From Caldifarciminota bacterium (GTDB lineage Bacteria > Hydrothermota > Tepidihabitantia > SM23-42): a stretch of 41,265 bases of DNA. The translations under genes and the position numbers were made by a program. The notes under the pieces are model-generated. The model was not told the origin of the DNA, did not search any database, and worked only from the letters and a program-made list of their open reading frames with translations. Shown here piece after piece: positions 30,621 to 39,700 of the stretch. The stretch spans positions 2,280,296 through 2,321,560 of the forward strand of contig CP070664.1 of the NCBI GenBank assembly GCA_020355325.1, in the 5' to 3' direction. Every line of letters begins with the position of its first letter. Positions within the stretch are counted from its first letter, which is position 1.

Positions 30621-32342
30621 TTAATATAATTTTGTACGGAATCGCATCTGAATGGTCCAATTCTCATAGACCGGGAGAAGTGGCAATTTGATATCTTTTC
30701 TCCACACCTTCTTCCCTCCGCTAAGCATCCGCTCTACTCTGAAGACATAGATGCCTTCAGCCGTCTCGCAGATTTCATGCCTCCCCTTCTCTGCGCCGAA
30801 TACTGCCCTGGCAAAGTGATCCATGGCTCGCGGGTATAGAATCTCCTGGTGTGCAAAACGCTTCACCTGTAGAGCCTGTTCCCGTATGGCAGCAGAATCT
30901 TCTTCCCACGGTAAAAACGTATAAGAAACCACTCTCCTCGGTGGTTCAATGAGCTCATCACCGAGCGGAAAGACAGCCTTATCCAATGACTGGAACGCAG
31001 CTTCATCTTTACGAATCTGCTCTATGAAGTCTTCACGGCTCATATTCATCCTTGCAAGGTCTCGTTCTGGGTTTAAAGACATCGAGAGTAAGAAAGCCGA
31101 AAACTCGAGGTCGTCACCCCAGCTAACATATGCTTCACCATCTTCCACCAAACACGGATTCGCCGAATCTGTAAAAACGTTATCTACGACAGAATAACGT
31201 GTCGTGTCAATGAGAGTACTGTCAATCGTTCCCTGTACCTTCAATTTTTTTACATCGACCATCGTGTCGATGTTTGTGTAATCAAAGTAGCAGACACCTT
31301 GACCCAGTTTCTGATTAACCGCCTCTTCTTGCCAGAACGCCTCGGCCTCCATATGAGGCCAGAGAAAACCTATGCCGAAAACAGCATCGCGCCGGTGTGT
31401 GAGTCCGAAGTCCACAAAATCTGTGAAGAGCCTTATGTCCTGGGTATAGGACATCACCACCGGAAAGTCGAGAACCTCTCCCCATCTCCACCACCCCTGA
31501 GCAAATCGGTATTGTGCAAGACTCGGATTCGCAAAAACTGCGGCTGAGAGAACACAATTTTTGTTGAGCGCATTCTTTTCGATGCTTCGACGTACATGCT
31601 CAACCGTTTGAAAAATCGTCTGTTCCTTCGTTTGATTCAAAAGCGAGTAGTGCCACACCATCCAGCGAAGGTAAAATGAAAGCCGAGGATAGCGCGTGAG
31701 GTTGAGCCAGCGCAGTGTATCTGCCTCAAGACCCGCAAAAATCATCGCCTCATCAGTATCTGGAAGTCCCCACAATGTACCCGGGTAGCGGATAAAGTCG
31801 AGATGAATTCCATCAACAGGGTATTTTCTCGCTATCTCGCCACAAACACTCGCAAGGTATTCTCGTACCTCGTGTTGATATGGATCGAGAAAAAGTCCTT
31901 CGAGTCCGAAGCTTTCCCACTGTTGGTGCGTGTAGTGAGCCATGCGCCTCTTGTGTACGTCTGTTAAAAACCACTCTGGATGCGAATAGAGCACATGACT
32001 CATCGAATCTGGTGGTTCATCCAAAGACCATACCAGGAGTGCATTCACCCATGCATGGACGCGTATAGGTTTACTGCGTACGGTCCGAATGAGCGAATCG
32101 AGCGGATCATACTCCGGTTCAGAGACACGTGAAAGATACTGACTTCGCGGCAATATATCAGAGTCGTAATATGCGTAGCCTGCAATCACGACCTGGGCAT
32201 AGATGTCAGTGACACCAAGTTCTGTAGCACGTTCAACTACTTTAAACATCGAGTCGCCATGAGCAATGGATGATGCCCTCACCCAAAGTCCGTGTTGGAA
32301 TTCATTGAATGCTACGCACGTTAGTAAAAGGCTCACGAACAT
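30621..32342 (-). CDS. Glycosyl-hydrolase-like protein, GHL10/DUF187 type
   Basis: 573 aa with a short signal-like N-terminus (MFVSLLLTCVAFNEF), then a TIM-barrel region as in COG1649/GHL10: GLWVRASSIAHGD, VTDIYAQVVIAGYAYYDSDI, RVHAWVNALLVW, GLFLDPYQHEVREYLASV and VDGIHLDFIRYPGTLWGLP. The DGIHLDFIRYP motif carries the likely acidic residue. The family hydrolyses or binds surface or wall polysaccharides. The last 150 residues do not match the barrel and may bind substrate. The ATG is 7 nt after a TACTAT -10 box and lacks an SD, so leaderless translation is likely. Confidence 0.82.
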   Translation of the reverse strand: MFVSLLLTCVAFNEFQHGLWVRASSIAHGDSMFKVVERATELGVTDIYAQVVIAGYAYYDSDILPRSQYLSRVSEPEYDPLDSLIRTVRSKPIRVHAWVNALLVWSLDEPPDSMSHVLYSHPEWFLTDVHKRRMAHYTHQQWESFGLEGLFLDPYQHEVREYLASVCGEIARKYPVDGIHLDFIRYPGTLWGLPDTDEAMIFAGLEADTLRWLNLTRYPRLSFYLRWMVWHYSLLNQTKEQTIFQTVEHVRRSIEKNALNKNCVLSAAVFANPSLAQYRFAQGWWRWGEVLDFPVVMSYTQDIRLFTDFVDFGLTHRRDAVFGIGFLWPHMEAEAFWQEEAVNQKLGQGVCYFDYTNIDTMVDVKKLKVQGTIDSTLIDTTRYSVVDNVFTDSANPCLVEDGEAYVSWGDDLEFSAFLLSMSLNPERDLARMNMSREDFIEQIRKDEAAFQSLDKAVFPLGDELIEPPRRVVSYTFLPWEEDSAAIREQALQVKRFAHQEILYPRAMDHFARAVFGAEKGRHEICETAEGIYVFRVERMLSGGKKVWRKDIKLPLLPVYENWTIQMRFRTKLY

Positions 32343-32349
32343 TTCTTAA

Positions 32350-32377
32350 ATAGTAATCGTTTACCATGAAAAATCAA
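32350..32377 (-). promoter_or_regulatory. Promoter of the GHL10-like gene (leaderless)
   Basis: Minus strand TTGATT (32372-32377), 16 bp, TACTAT (32350-32355), then 7 nt to the ATG at 32342. Confidence 0.62.
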
Positions 32378-32619
32378 GAGGTCTTGAAATCAATATCACT
32401 CTTTATACATACAACATGGTTTCGACTCTTATGCGAGAAATTGTGAAGATACAAATGTGCAGGGCAATCCGACACTACATCCCATCCTCGTGGTACCAAT
32501 AATACCTGGTTTTTTAACGTGCTGTACCGTCGATGAATGTGTGGAACACGAATGATTTCTTCCATTGAAGTCTGGTTCGAGTTTTGTCGAAAAGCTACTC
32601 TGTTAACAGAGACACAGAT
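32378..32619. other. Intergenic stretch between cysK and the GHL10-like gene
   Basis: It holds a minus-strand ORF of 63 codons (32374-32565; starts MEEIIRVPHIHRRYS, contains VLLVPRGWDVV). It has no SD or near -10, so its coding status is doubtful. CTCTGTTAACAGAG (32598-32611) is a perfect 14-bp palindrome just after the cysK stop, followed on the minus strand by a short T-run, and may be a weak terminator. Confidence 0.4.
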
Positions 32620-33567
32620 CTAGTGCCTAAATTCTTCCACCGAAAAATATCTCAAACCAGTATCGGGTATTATTGTTACAATGACTTCGCCTCTCTTCAT
32701 TTTTTTTCCTAGTTGCAGCGAAGCAAAAACGTTGGCACCACTCGAAAAGCCGGCCATAATACCTTCTTCTTTCCACAGTCGGCGGGTGGTTGCAATGGCC
32801 TCATCATCACTAACCTTGCTAATCTCATGTGCCAATTCAACATCCATAACTTCAGGAATAAATCCTTCACCAATACCCTGAATTTTGTGGTGTCCTGGCT
32901 CACAACCTGACATAACCGCTGAACCATATGGTTCGACACATACCCTTCTAATTTCAGGCAATTTTTCCTTGAGTATCCTAGCAACACCGGTAAACGTTCC
33001 ACCGGTGCCGCACGCTGCTACGAATGCATGAAATCTTCCTTCAGTCTGCTCCAGTATTTCGGTCGCCGTCGTTTCGGCGTGGGCCTTTGGATTATCTTCA
33101 TTCGTAAATTGGTTTGGTATGAATGAATTTGGATGCATAGTGGCAAGTTCTTCGGCACGTGCTACAACACGTTCCATATCATCTTTGGTTACTCCTTTCT
33201 TCATATCTACACATTTAATCAACTCAACTTTACCACCAAGAAGCTCCACAATCATTCTCCGTTCCTTGCTTACGGCTTCAGGCATTACCGCAATCATGGT
33301 GTAACCTTTCAACGCGCAGACCAGAGCCAAAGAGATACCGGTATTTCCTGACGTTGGTTCTATAATCACGGCTCCTTTGCTAATTTTATTGCGCTTCTCT
33401 GCTTCCTCCAGCATTTTAAGAGCGATTCTGTCTTTCACGCTTCCACTCGGATTGAAAAATTCTAGTTTCCCCCAAATTTCGGCCGGAATATCTCTCGATA
33501 GTCGCTTCAGGTTTACCATCGGCGTAGAACCAATGAGTTCCAACACACTCTCAACAGGTCTGTTCAT
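32620..33567 (-). CDS. cysK: Cysteine synthase (O-acetylserine sulfhydrylase)
   Basis: 315 aa, standard length. A PLP enzyme that makes cysteine from O-acetylserine and sulfide in the cytoplasm. Schiff-base lysine K45 lies in NPSGSVKDRIALKML; the substrate loop is PTSGNTG (71-77); the phosphate-binding loop is CGTGGTFTG; and GEGF...GVS-type features such as GIMAGFSSGANVFA follow. GAGGAGGTACAGAT precedes the ATG. Cystathionine beta-synthase-like activity cannot be excluded, but no regulatory CBS domain is present. A leader of about 198 nt separates the promoter at 33772 from the gene. Confidence 0.95.
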   Translation of the reverse strand: MNRPVESVLELIGSTPMVNLKRLSRDIPAEIWGKLEFFNPSGSVKDRIALKMLEEAEKRNKISKGAVIIEPTSGNTGISLALVCALKGYTMIAVMPEAVSKERRMIVELLGGKVELIKCVDMKKGVTKDDMERVVARAEELATMHPNSFIPNQFTNEDNPKAHAETTATEILEQTEGRFHAFVAACGTGGTFTGVARILKEKLPEIRRVCVEPYGSAVMSGCEPGHHKIQGIGEGFIPEVMDVELAHEISKVSDDEAIATTRRLWKEEGIMAGFSSGANVFASLQLGKKMKRGEVIVTIIPDTGLRYFSVEEFRH

Positions 33568-33771
33568 ATCTGTACCTCCTCATAGATTTTTCGAGCCCAA
33601 TGAAAGTCTTGCATAAAATCATTTTTTTTCCACCGTGAACCTTCACGCAGGTACCTGGATCAGTACAAAACTCTTACGCCTTGTAAATAGCACTCCTGCA
33701 TACGTTGTTCTCATGTCAACAACACACAATATCACTCATTCACCAAACCGGATATGGCAACATACATATTT

Positions 33772-33800
33772 ATTATAATACGCGCATTCACAAAAGTCAA
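33772..33800 (-). promoter_or_regulatory. Promoter and long leader of cysK
   Basis: Minus strand TTGACT (33795-33800), 17 bp, TATAAT (33772-33777). The transcript should start near 33765, about 198 nt before the ATG. The leader contains a GTTGTT/AACAAC hairpin (loop GACATGAG) and a CGTGA-AGGT-TCACG hairpin. I see no T-box or SAM-riboswitch signature. The rest of the gap, 33801-34010, shows nothing recognisable. Confidence 0.6.
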
Positions 33801-34010
33801 GGAATAAGCGAATTACATTTCATACTGCTCTCATTTCTGACATAAAAATCCGATGATGGCCAGAGAATCAACGGCTAGGACATGCACATGAAACCAGTAC
33901 CCACGGCAGTACATAACCTCTAAAGAATACCGTTATATTACATGACAAACATTTACATACGTCGAATCTCTGTATTTTATCAATTGTCTAAACGCCGAGA
34001 TGAGGGAATA

Positions 34011-34652
34011 CTATCGATAAAGGTCCTCAAGCAATGCGAGAAATCTCGTGAGATTTTTAACCGAAAGCTTGGCTCTTGTCTTATAGCCTATAACCACGCA
34101 ACCAGCACGCTTACCCGCCTGCATATCAGTCAAGGTGTCACCGACGAAGAGTGTGTTGCGCGGTGCGACCTTCAAATGTTGACACGCTCGCACCAGCATA
34201 TCTGGAGCAGGTTTCGGATTTTCAACGTCATCGGCAGTAATCACGACTTCAAAAAACTTCTCAAGACGTGTGTTCTTCAATATTTTTGTAACGATGTCTC
34301 GATGCGAATTTGTGACGCAGCCGAGCTTTAAGCGCATTCTCTTCATTTTTTGCAAAACCTGTCGTGCATATGGGTCTACTTCGAGATATGATATGTACTC
34401 GTCAAAGTGCCGAGAGAAATAGTTCTTCACTTCGGCGACAGTTCGTTCGGGCATAAAGATGCGCACGTCTTCTTCTGTACTTTGGCCCCAGTGTTGTCGG
34501 AACACTCTTTGAGAGATAGGCTTATGCCCAAAGTGTTTCAACGCGTCATTAAACTGGCGATACCAGGCGTGATAACTATCAATCAACACACCATCGAGGT
34601 CAAATAAGACCGCCTGAACATTTTTTTGTCTGGCATCGTTCCTGTACGTCAT
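34011..34652 (-). CDS. HAD-superfamily hydrolase, phosphoglycolate-phosphatase-like
   Basis: 213 aa from the ATG at 34652; an upstream TTG/ATG (34691/34679) overlaps the promoter and is rejected. HAD motifs: I LFDLDGVL (nucleophile D18, D20), II VTNSH, III K in NPKPAPDML and IV FVGDTLTDMQAGKRAG. The helical C1 cap (about 30-90, WYRQFNDALKHFGH) puts it in the Gph/PGMB-like group. It hydrolyses a phosphate monoester; the substrate is not certain. A TACAAT box lies 10 nt before the ATG, and no SD is seen. Confidence 0.88.
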   Translation of the reverse strand: MTYRNDARQKNVQAVLFDLDGVLIDSYHAWYRQFNDALKHFGHKPISQRVFRQHWGQSTEEDVRIFMPERTVAEVKNYFSRHFDEYISYLEVDPYARQVLQKMKRMRLKLGCVTNSHRDIVTKILKNTRLEKFFEVVITADDVENPKPAPDMLVRACQHLKVAPRNTLFVGDTLTDMQAGKRAGCVVIGYKTRAKLSVKNLTRFLALLEDLYR

Positions 34653-34662
34653 CGAGTCGAGT

Positions 34663-34691
34663 ATTGTACCTCGCTCCATGCTCTGCGTCAA
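34663..34691 (-). promoter_or_regulatory. Promoter of the HAD gene
   Basis: Minus strand TTGACG (34686-34691), 17 bp, TACAAT (34663-34668), 10 nt before the chosen ATG. It supports 34652 rather than 34691 as the start. Confidence 0.5.
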
Positions 34692-34724
34692 TGAGTTCTT
34701 TCATTTTCTCGAGGCGATTCCATA

Positions 34725-34752
34725 TTGACATCGAAGAAGCGAGCTCTATAAT
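34725..34752 (+). promoter_or_regulatory. Promoter of the alpha-2-macroglobulin gene
   Basis: TTGACA (34725-34730), 16 bp, TATAAT (34747-34752). The leader is about 60 nt with AAGGAGG before the ATG at 34820. Confidence 0.85.
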
Positions 34753-34819
34753 AAATTTAATAACATTCGATGGGAATATATTTTGAAATAGATTGTATTA
34801 TAAACTATAAGGAGGCATC

Positions 34820-37800
34820 ATGACGAGAGTGTTATTCATAAGTCTCATAATCGTATCGCTCGGGCTCGTCTATGGGATTACGTTCTTTGGATCGAGCGAT
34901 GAGTTGAATCTCAATATCCCGATTGAGAATATGAAAGGAATGACTGGTACGTGCCGTGTTGAAGTGTTAGACCCGGAGGATAATATCGTTGGAACTGCTT
35001 ATCGCTTTATCTACATATACAAAGACTACTATTCCCTCCCCATGAATGTGCACCTCAAGAAAAAGGTTGAGGATTATGATCTCCTACGCGTCAGGGTAAC
35101 GTTTAAGAACCTCGAACGTGTATATTCCTTCTATCAACTACAAGACAGAATGGTTGTAAAGATTCTCGGCCAGCGCGAATTTATGCGCGGAACACCGATC
35201 ACCTATCGCGTCATCCTCCGTAATCAGCGGACAAACGAACCACTCGCGGGAGCCAAAGTAAAAATTACCCTCAAGGCAGATAAAGATACGAAGAAAGTGT
35301 TTGAGGGCAGGACTGATGGAACAGGAAGTTGCAATCCGACCTTTCAAATTACCGAGGCAATACATGAAGCCGAGGTTCAATTTGAGGTTACGTCTCACCT
35401 TGGTAAGGATAGCTATAGTACACACATAAAAATTGTGAGTGGTAATCTCACCTATCTCGTTACCGACAAGCCGATCTATCAACCAGGACAGACAATCCAC
35501 ATGCGCACACTCTCACTGCGCAAACCAGATCTCGACGCCATCAAAGGAACAGCCTTAACATTTGAAGTGGAAGACAGTAAAGGCAATAAAATATTCAAGA
35601 AGGTAATTACAACCGATGACTTTGGTACTGGTTATGCTCAATTACTTCTCGCCGATGAGGTTAATTTTGGAAACTACACCATACGGGCAACGCTCGATGG
35701 TGAGAAGATCGAAAAGACCGTAAAGGTCGAACGATATGTGCTCCCTAAGTTCAAGATTGTATTGAAAACAGATAAAGAGTTCTACCTTCCTGGTGAACGT
35801 ATGGATGGAAATATTGATGTCCAATACTTCTTTGGAAAACCGGTTGTGGATGGTAAGGTTAAAATCACAACCCATAAATACGATATCGGTTTCCAAAAAG
35901 AGGCAATGCTTGAGGGGACGACTGATAAAAATGGTATGTATCACTTTGTATACACACTTCCCGATTATTTCGTTGGCGAACCACTCGAAAAGGGCGACGC
36001 ATTCATCCGACTCGACATCGAGGTCATTGATAAAGCAAACCACAGTGAGAAAGTTTCTTTGAAGAAAAAGATCGTTCAGGATGTTATAACGTTGTCCATA
36101 GTCCCTGAGGGAGGTATGCTGAGACCGAATCTCGAGAATCGCATCTACGTCCTCGCACAGTATCCAGATGGTACGCCGTGTGTGGCACAGGTAAAGATCG
36201 ATATCGATGGTAAGAAGATGTTTTCTGAAACCGATGAGTATGGCGTTGCAGAATTTATTTATACGCCAAAAAATGCAGAGACTGAAATTTCGGTGACGGC
36301 AAAAGACAATCGAGGTGAAACAGCGCGTATAACAAAAAATTTCTCGCTCGATATTGAACGCGATCAAATAATCATGAGAATGGCACGCGGCATCTATACC
36401 GTCGGGCAATCCATTGATCTACAATTCCTCACCACGAAGCGGAGCGGCAGGGCATACCTCGACATCATCAGAGATAATCAGACCGTGCTCACGAAATCGA
36501 TTGATATCCAGAATGGCTCGGGTAACTACAGACTGAATCTGACGCCAGATATATCTGGCTCAATCTGGCTTCACGCCTATATCGTAACGCCGGGCAGTAA
36601 TATCGTTCGAGATACTCGGTTCTGTTATGTCCATGCTGCAAACGACCTGTTTATTGATGTAAAGGGTGACAAGAATGAATATATACCGGGCGAAGATGGA
36701 GAAATCATATTTCATGTTACGGACAAAGACGGCAGGCCGAAGGTCGCCGCGCTCTGCGTCGCGATTGTCGATGAGGCAGTCTTTGCTGTTTCTGAATTGC
36801 AGCCGGGATTAGAAAAAGTCTATTTTACGCTGGAAAAGGAGATTTTAGAACCGCGTTATGAGATTCATGGGTTTGAGCCGGAAAAGATCGTGCGAAAACC
36901 TGGTATCAAACCTCGTGCTGAAAATGTCATGTTTTCGACACTCACGCCAAAAGAGCCATTTCCAGTAGACTATACGACACCACAGGAGGTTCATGAGAAG
37001 ATACTACGAACATTCATACAACGACTAACACAGACGAGAGACAAAATACAAAGAGCGATCAACACGTACTATACACGACACAAGCAGTATCCAAAGAGCA
37101 GAGATGGTCTGGAGACGTTAATCGACGAGGGATTCTTGGATGAAAAGGATTTACGTGATCCATGGGCACGAACATATCGGATTGCTACAACTGATGAATA
37201 TTTTTACTGGTTCACCATTGTCTCTGCTGGACCCGACGGCGTCTTTGATAACGAAGACGACATCAATGAGCTGGGATGGCGAGTGTTCAAGGGTGAGATT
37301 ATGGTGGATGAAGCACGCATAGCATTACCGCAGGCTGCAGCTGGAGTCTTAGCACCAGAAAAGGAAGGAGCTCCACGCGATAAGAAGGCGAGACCCGGTG
37401 AGGAACCGCGTATCCGTGAATTTTTTCCCGAGACCTTTATCTTCGAGCCAACACTCATAACCGATGTCAGCGGTCGAGCAAAACTATCTGTCGCCATGCC
37501 TGATGCAATAACAACCTGGCGTGTTACAACATTTGCATCCTCAAAAAACGGAGAATTGGGATCGACCTTATCACAGATTCGCGTATTTCAAGACTTCTTT
37601 GTCGACATAGATTTGCCCATCGCACTAACCGAGGGCGATGAAATATCCATACCGGTTGCAGTATACAATTATCTGCCCAAGGAGCAAGAAATTAAAGTCG
37701 TCTTACAAGCAGAGGAATGGTTTGACATTCTTGAAAAGAGCGAAGTCACAAAGCGACTCAAGAAAGATGAGGTATCGGTCGTCTACTTCCCGATAAAAGT

Positions 37801-39502
37801 GAAAAAGATCGGCTACTACTCAATGCTCGTGAAGGCCTATGGCGAGGTGAAGTCAGATGCAATCAAGCGTATGATCGCAGTACTGCCCGATGGTAAGCGA
37901 TTCGAGGACGTGATCTCTGATCGACTCGAAGGAACCGTAACAAAGAGTGTAACATTTCCGAAGAATACAATACGAGATGCCAATACACTCATATTGAAGA
38001 TATTTCCGGGTATCTATTCACAAGTTGTCGAGGGACTCGACAATCTCCTCCGGGTACCATTTGGCTGCTTTGAACAGACGACATCGGTCACCTATCCGAA
38101 TATACTTATATTGAATTATTTGAGGCAGACAGAACAGGTTAAACCGGAGACCGAGATGACTGCAGAAGAATATATCAGCATTGGGTATCAGCGACTTCTG
38201 TCTTATGAGGTTACAGGTGGTGGTTTTTCCTGGTTTGGTGACGCCCCGGCAAATAAAATCCTCACTGCATATGGGTTGATGGAATTTAATGACATGGCAA
38301 AAGTGTATGAAATTGACGAGCGCATTATTGAGCGGACCGCACAATGGTTGATCAATCAGCAGAACAATGATGGCTCATGGTCTCCAGACGAGCAGTATTT
38401 GCATGCTGAATCCTGGGCTAAAATCCAGAAGAGCGAAATTCTTCCCACTGCCTACATCTGCTGGGCATTAGGTGAAATTGGCGAACGAGGAACGGCTGTC
38501 TCAAAGGGGCTCTCATTCCTCGAGAACAACCTCAAAGCAGTAACCGATCCCTATGTACTGGCCCTCGTTGCCAATGCCTTTATCGCAGTCGAACCAAAGG
38601 GCGAGACGACCGTGGAAGTTCTCAAGAAACTCGTGAGTATGGCAAAAGAAGAAGACGACGCTATCTATTGGGAATCAGATATTCCATCCATCACGTTCTC
38701 GCGGGGCAAGGGTGCAGACATCGAGGCGACAGGGCTTGCTGCCTTCGCCCTCATACAATCTGGTAAATATAGTGATGTTGTTACCAAGACATTGACGTTC
38801 CTCATTCGTTCCAAGAGTGCTGGTGGGATGTGGTATACGACACAGGGAACAATTATTGCCTTACGTTCATTCGTTGCAGCACTCGGTGGCGTAGTAGAAG
38901 ATATTGATGCACGAATTACAATCGTGATGAATAATAAAAGAGTAAAAGAATTGAGTATCAATAAAGAAAATGCAGATTTGATGCATCAGATTGACCTGAC
39001 CGATTATCTCGGCAAAGATAATACCGTTGAAATCAGTGTGAACGGCCAAGGCAGTTTCCTGTACGAACTCACACGTGCATACTACATACCATGGAGAGAC
39101 CTGCCAAAACCAGCGCAGCCAATGTTCACCATCGATGTCGATTACGACCGCACGAAGCTCTCAATCAATGATATTGTTAATGTCGGCGTGTCAATCAAAC
39201 TGAATCGACCCGGGACTGCACAAATGGTGATGGTTGATCTTGGAATACCACCAGGTTTTGAGATTCAAACGCCGACCTTGGATGAGTTGGTTGGTAAAAA
39301 GATTCAAAAGTATACTATTACATCACGTCAGCTCATTATCTATTTAGACGAAGTCACTTCTCGTGTGCCGGTTCAATTATCCTACAGTATCAAGGCAAAG
39401 TATCCAATAAAGGCGCAGGTTCGCGCATCCAGGGTATACGAATACTACAATACATCAGACGAAGGATTGGAAGAACCCTTTGAAATGCAGGTATCACTGT
39501 AG
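34820..39502 (+). CDS. Alpha-2-macroglobulin family protein with inserted pseudopilin-like domain
   Basis: 1560 aa. Signal peptide 1-19; no lipobox Cys is seen. Residues 20-710 are macroglobulin (MG) beta-sandwich domains (GNLTYLVTDKPIYQPGQTIHMR, YVLPKFKIVLKTDKEFYLPG). About 728-816 resemble a type II secretion GspG pseudopilin C-terminal domain (RAINTYYTRHKQYPKSRDGL, LRDPWARTY, SAGPDGVFDNEDDIN), where the protease bait segment normally lies. FFPETFIFEP and then AMPDAITTWRVTTFA open the A2M core. The thioester GCFEQ is intact (C1083, Q1086), followed by the helical thioester domain and a C-terminal MG/receptor-like domain. It traps attacking proteases or binds targets outside the inner membrane. 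No PBP1C gene is adjacent. Its own promoter and terminator flank it. Confidence 0.92.
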   Translation: MTRVLFISLIIVSLGLVYGITFFGSSDELNLNIPIENMKGMTGTCRVEVLDPEDNIVGTAYRFIYIYKDYYSLPMNVHLKKKVEDYDLLRVRVTFKNLERVYSFYQLQDRMVVKILGQREFMRGTPITYRVILRNQRTNEPLAGAKVKITLKADKDTKKVFEGRTDGTGSCNPTFQITEAIHEAEVQFEVTSHLGKDSYSTHIKIVSGNLTYLVTDKPIYQPGQTIHMRTLSLRKPDLDAIKGTALTFEVEDSKGNKIFKKVITTDDFGTGYAQLLLADEVNFGNYTIRATLDGEKIEKTVKVERYVLPKFKIVLKTDKEFYLPGERMDGNIDVQYFFGKPVVDGKVKITTHKYDIGFQKEAMLEGTTDKNGMYHFVYTLPDYFVGEPLEKGDAFIRLDIEVIDKANHSEKVSLKKKIVQDVITLSIVPEGGMLRPNLENRIYVLAQYPDGTPCVAQVKIDIDGKKMFSETDEYGVAEFIYTPKNAETEISVTAKDNRGETARITKNFSLDIERDQIIMRMARGIYTVGQSIDLQFLTTKRSGRAYLDIIRDNQTVLTKSIDIQNGSGNYRLNLTPDISGSIWLHAYIVTPGSNIVRDTRFCYVHAANDLFIDVKGDKNEYIPGEDGEIIFHVTDKDGRPKVAALCVAIVDEAVFAVSELQPGLEKVYFTLEKEILEPRYEIHGFEPEKIVRKPGIKPRAENVMFSTLTPKEPFPVDYTTPQEVHEKILRTFIQRLTQTRDKIQRAINTYYTRHKQYPKSRDGLETLIDEGFLDEKDLRDPWARTYRIATTDEYFYWFTIVSAGPDGVFDNEDDINELGWRVFKGEIMVDEARIALPQAAAGVLAPEKEGAPRDKKARPGEEPRIREFFPETFIFEPTLITDVSGRAKLSVAMPDAITTWRVTTFASSKNGELGSTLSQIRVFQDFFVDIDLPIALTEGDEISIPVAVYNYLPKEQEIKVVLQAEEWFDILEKSEVTKRLKKDEVSVVYFPIKVKKIGYYSMLVKAYGEVKSDAIKRMIAVLPDGKRFEDVISDRLEGTVTKSVTFPKNTIRDANTLILKIFPGIYSQVVEGLDNLLRVPFGCFEQTTSVTYPNILILNYLRQTEQVKPETEMTAEEYISIGYQRLLSYEVTGGGFSWFGDAPANKILTAYGLMEFNDMAKVYEIDERIIERTAQWLINQQNNDGSWSPDEQYLHAESWAKIQKSEILPTAYICWALGEIGERGTAVSKGLSFLENNLKAVTDPYVLALVANAFIAVEPKGETTVEVLKKLVSMAKEEDDAIYWESDIPSITFSRGKGADIEATGLAAFALIQSGKYSDVVTKTLTFLIRSKSAGGMWYTTQGTIIALRSFVAALGGVVEDIDARITIVMNNKRVKELSINKENADLMHQIDLTDYLGKDNTVEISVNGQGSFLYELTRAYYIPWRDLPKPAQPMFTIDVDYDRTKLSINDIVNVGVSIKLNRPGTAQMVMVDLGIPPGFEIQTPTLDELVGKKIQKYTITSRQLIIYLDEVTSRVPVQLSYSIKAKYPIKAQVRASRVYEYYNTSDEGLEEPFEMQVSL

Positions 39503-39520
39503 CACACACCTCAATACCTC

Positions 39521-39555
39521 AAACCCCCTCACTTCTCTTTCTTGAGGGGGTTTTT
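39521..39555 (+). terminator. Rho-independent terminator of the A2M gene
   Basis: AAACCCCCTCA (39521-39531) pairs with TGAGGGGGTTT (39543-39553) across an 11-nt loop, followed by a T-run. Confidence 0.92.
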
Positions 39556-39666
39556 GATTCTACGTGCTGTTTTCGAAAAGCATAACAGTTTCGTCATAAC
39601 GACAAACGTCCAACGAAACGGGTTTCGTTACCGAAAAACGTATAACGATGCCTGTATTATCAACCA

Positions 39667-39694
39667 TTGACTTCTCTTACATAATAGATAGACT
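39667..39694 (+). promoter_or_regulatory. Promoter of the MFS gene (leaderless)
   Basis: TTGACT (39667-39672), 16 bp, TAGACT (39689-39694), then CTTGCA and the GTG at 39701. Confidence 0.62.
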
Positions 39695-39700
39695 CTTGCA

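Noticed and set aside
33942-34331. 129-codon plus-strand ORF overlapping the HAD gene
   Set aside because: Most of it is antisense to a well-supported HAD phosphatase; no SD and no recognisable protein pattern.
35642-36409. 255-codon minus-strand ORF inside the A2M gene
   Set aside because: Antisense shadow; the A2M reading frame is unambiguous there.
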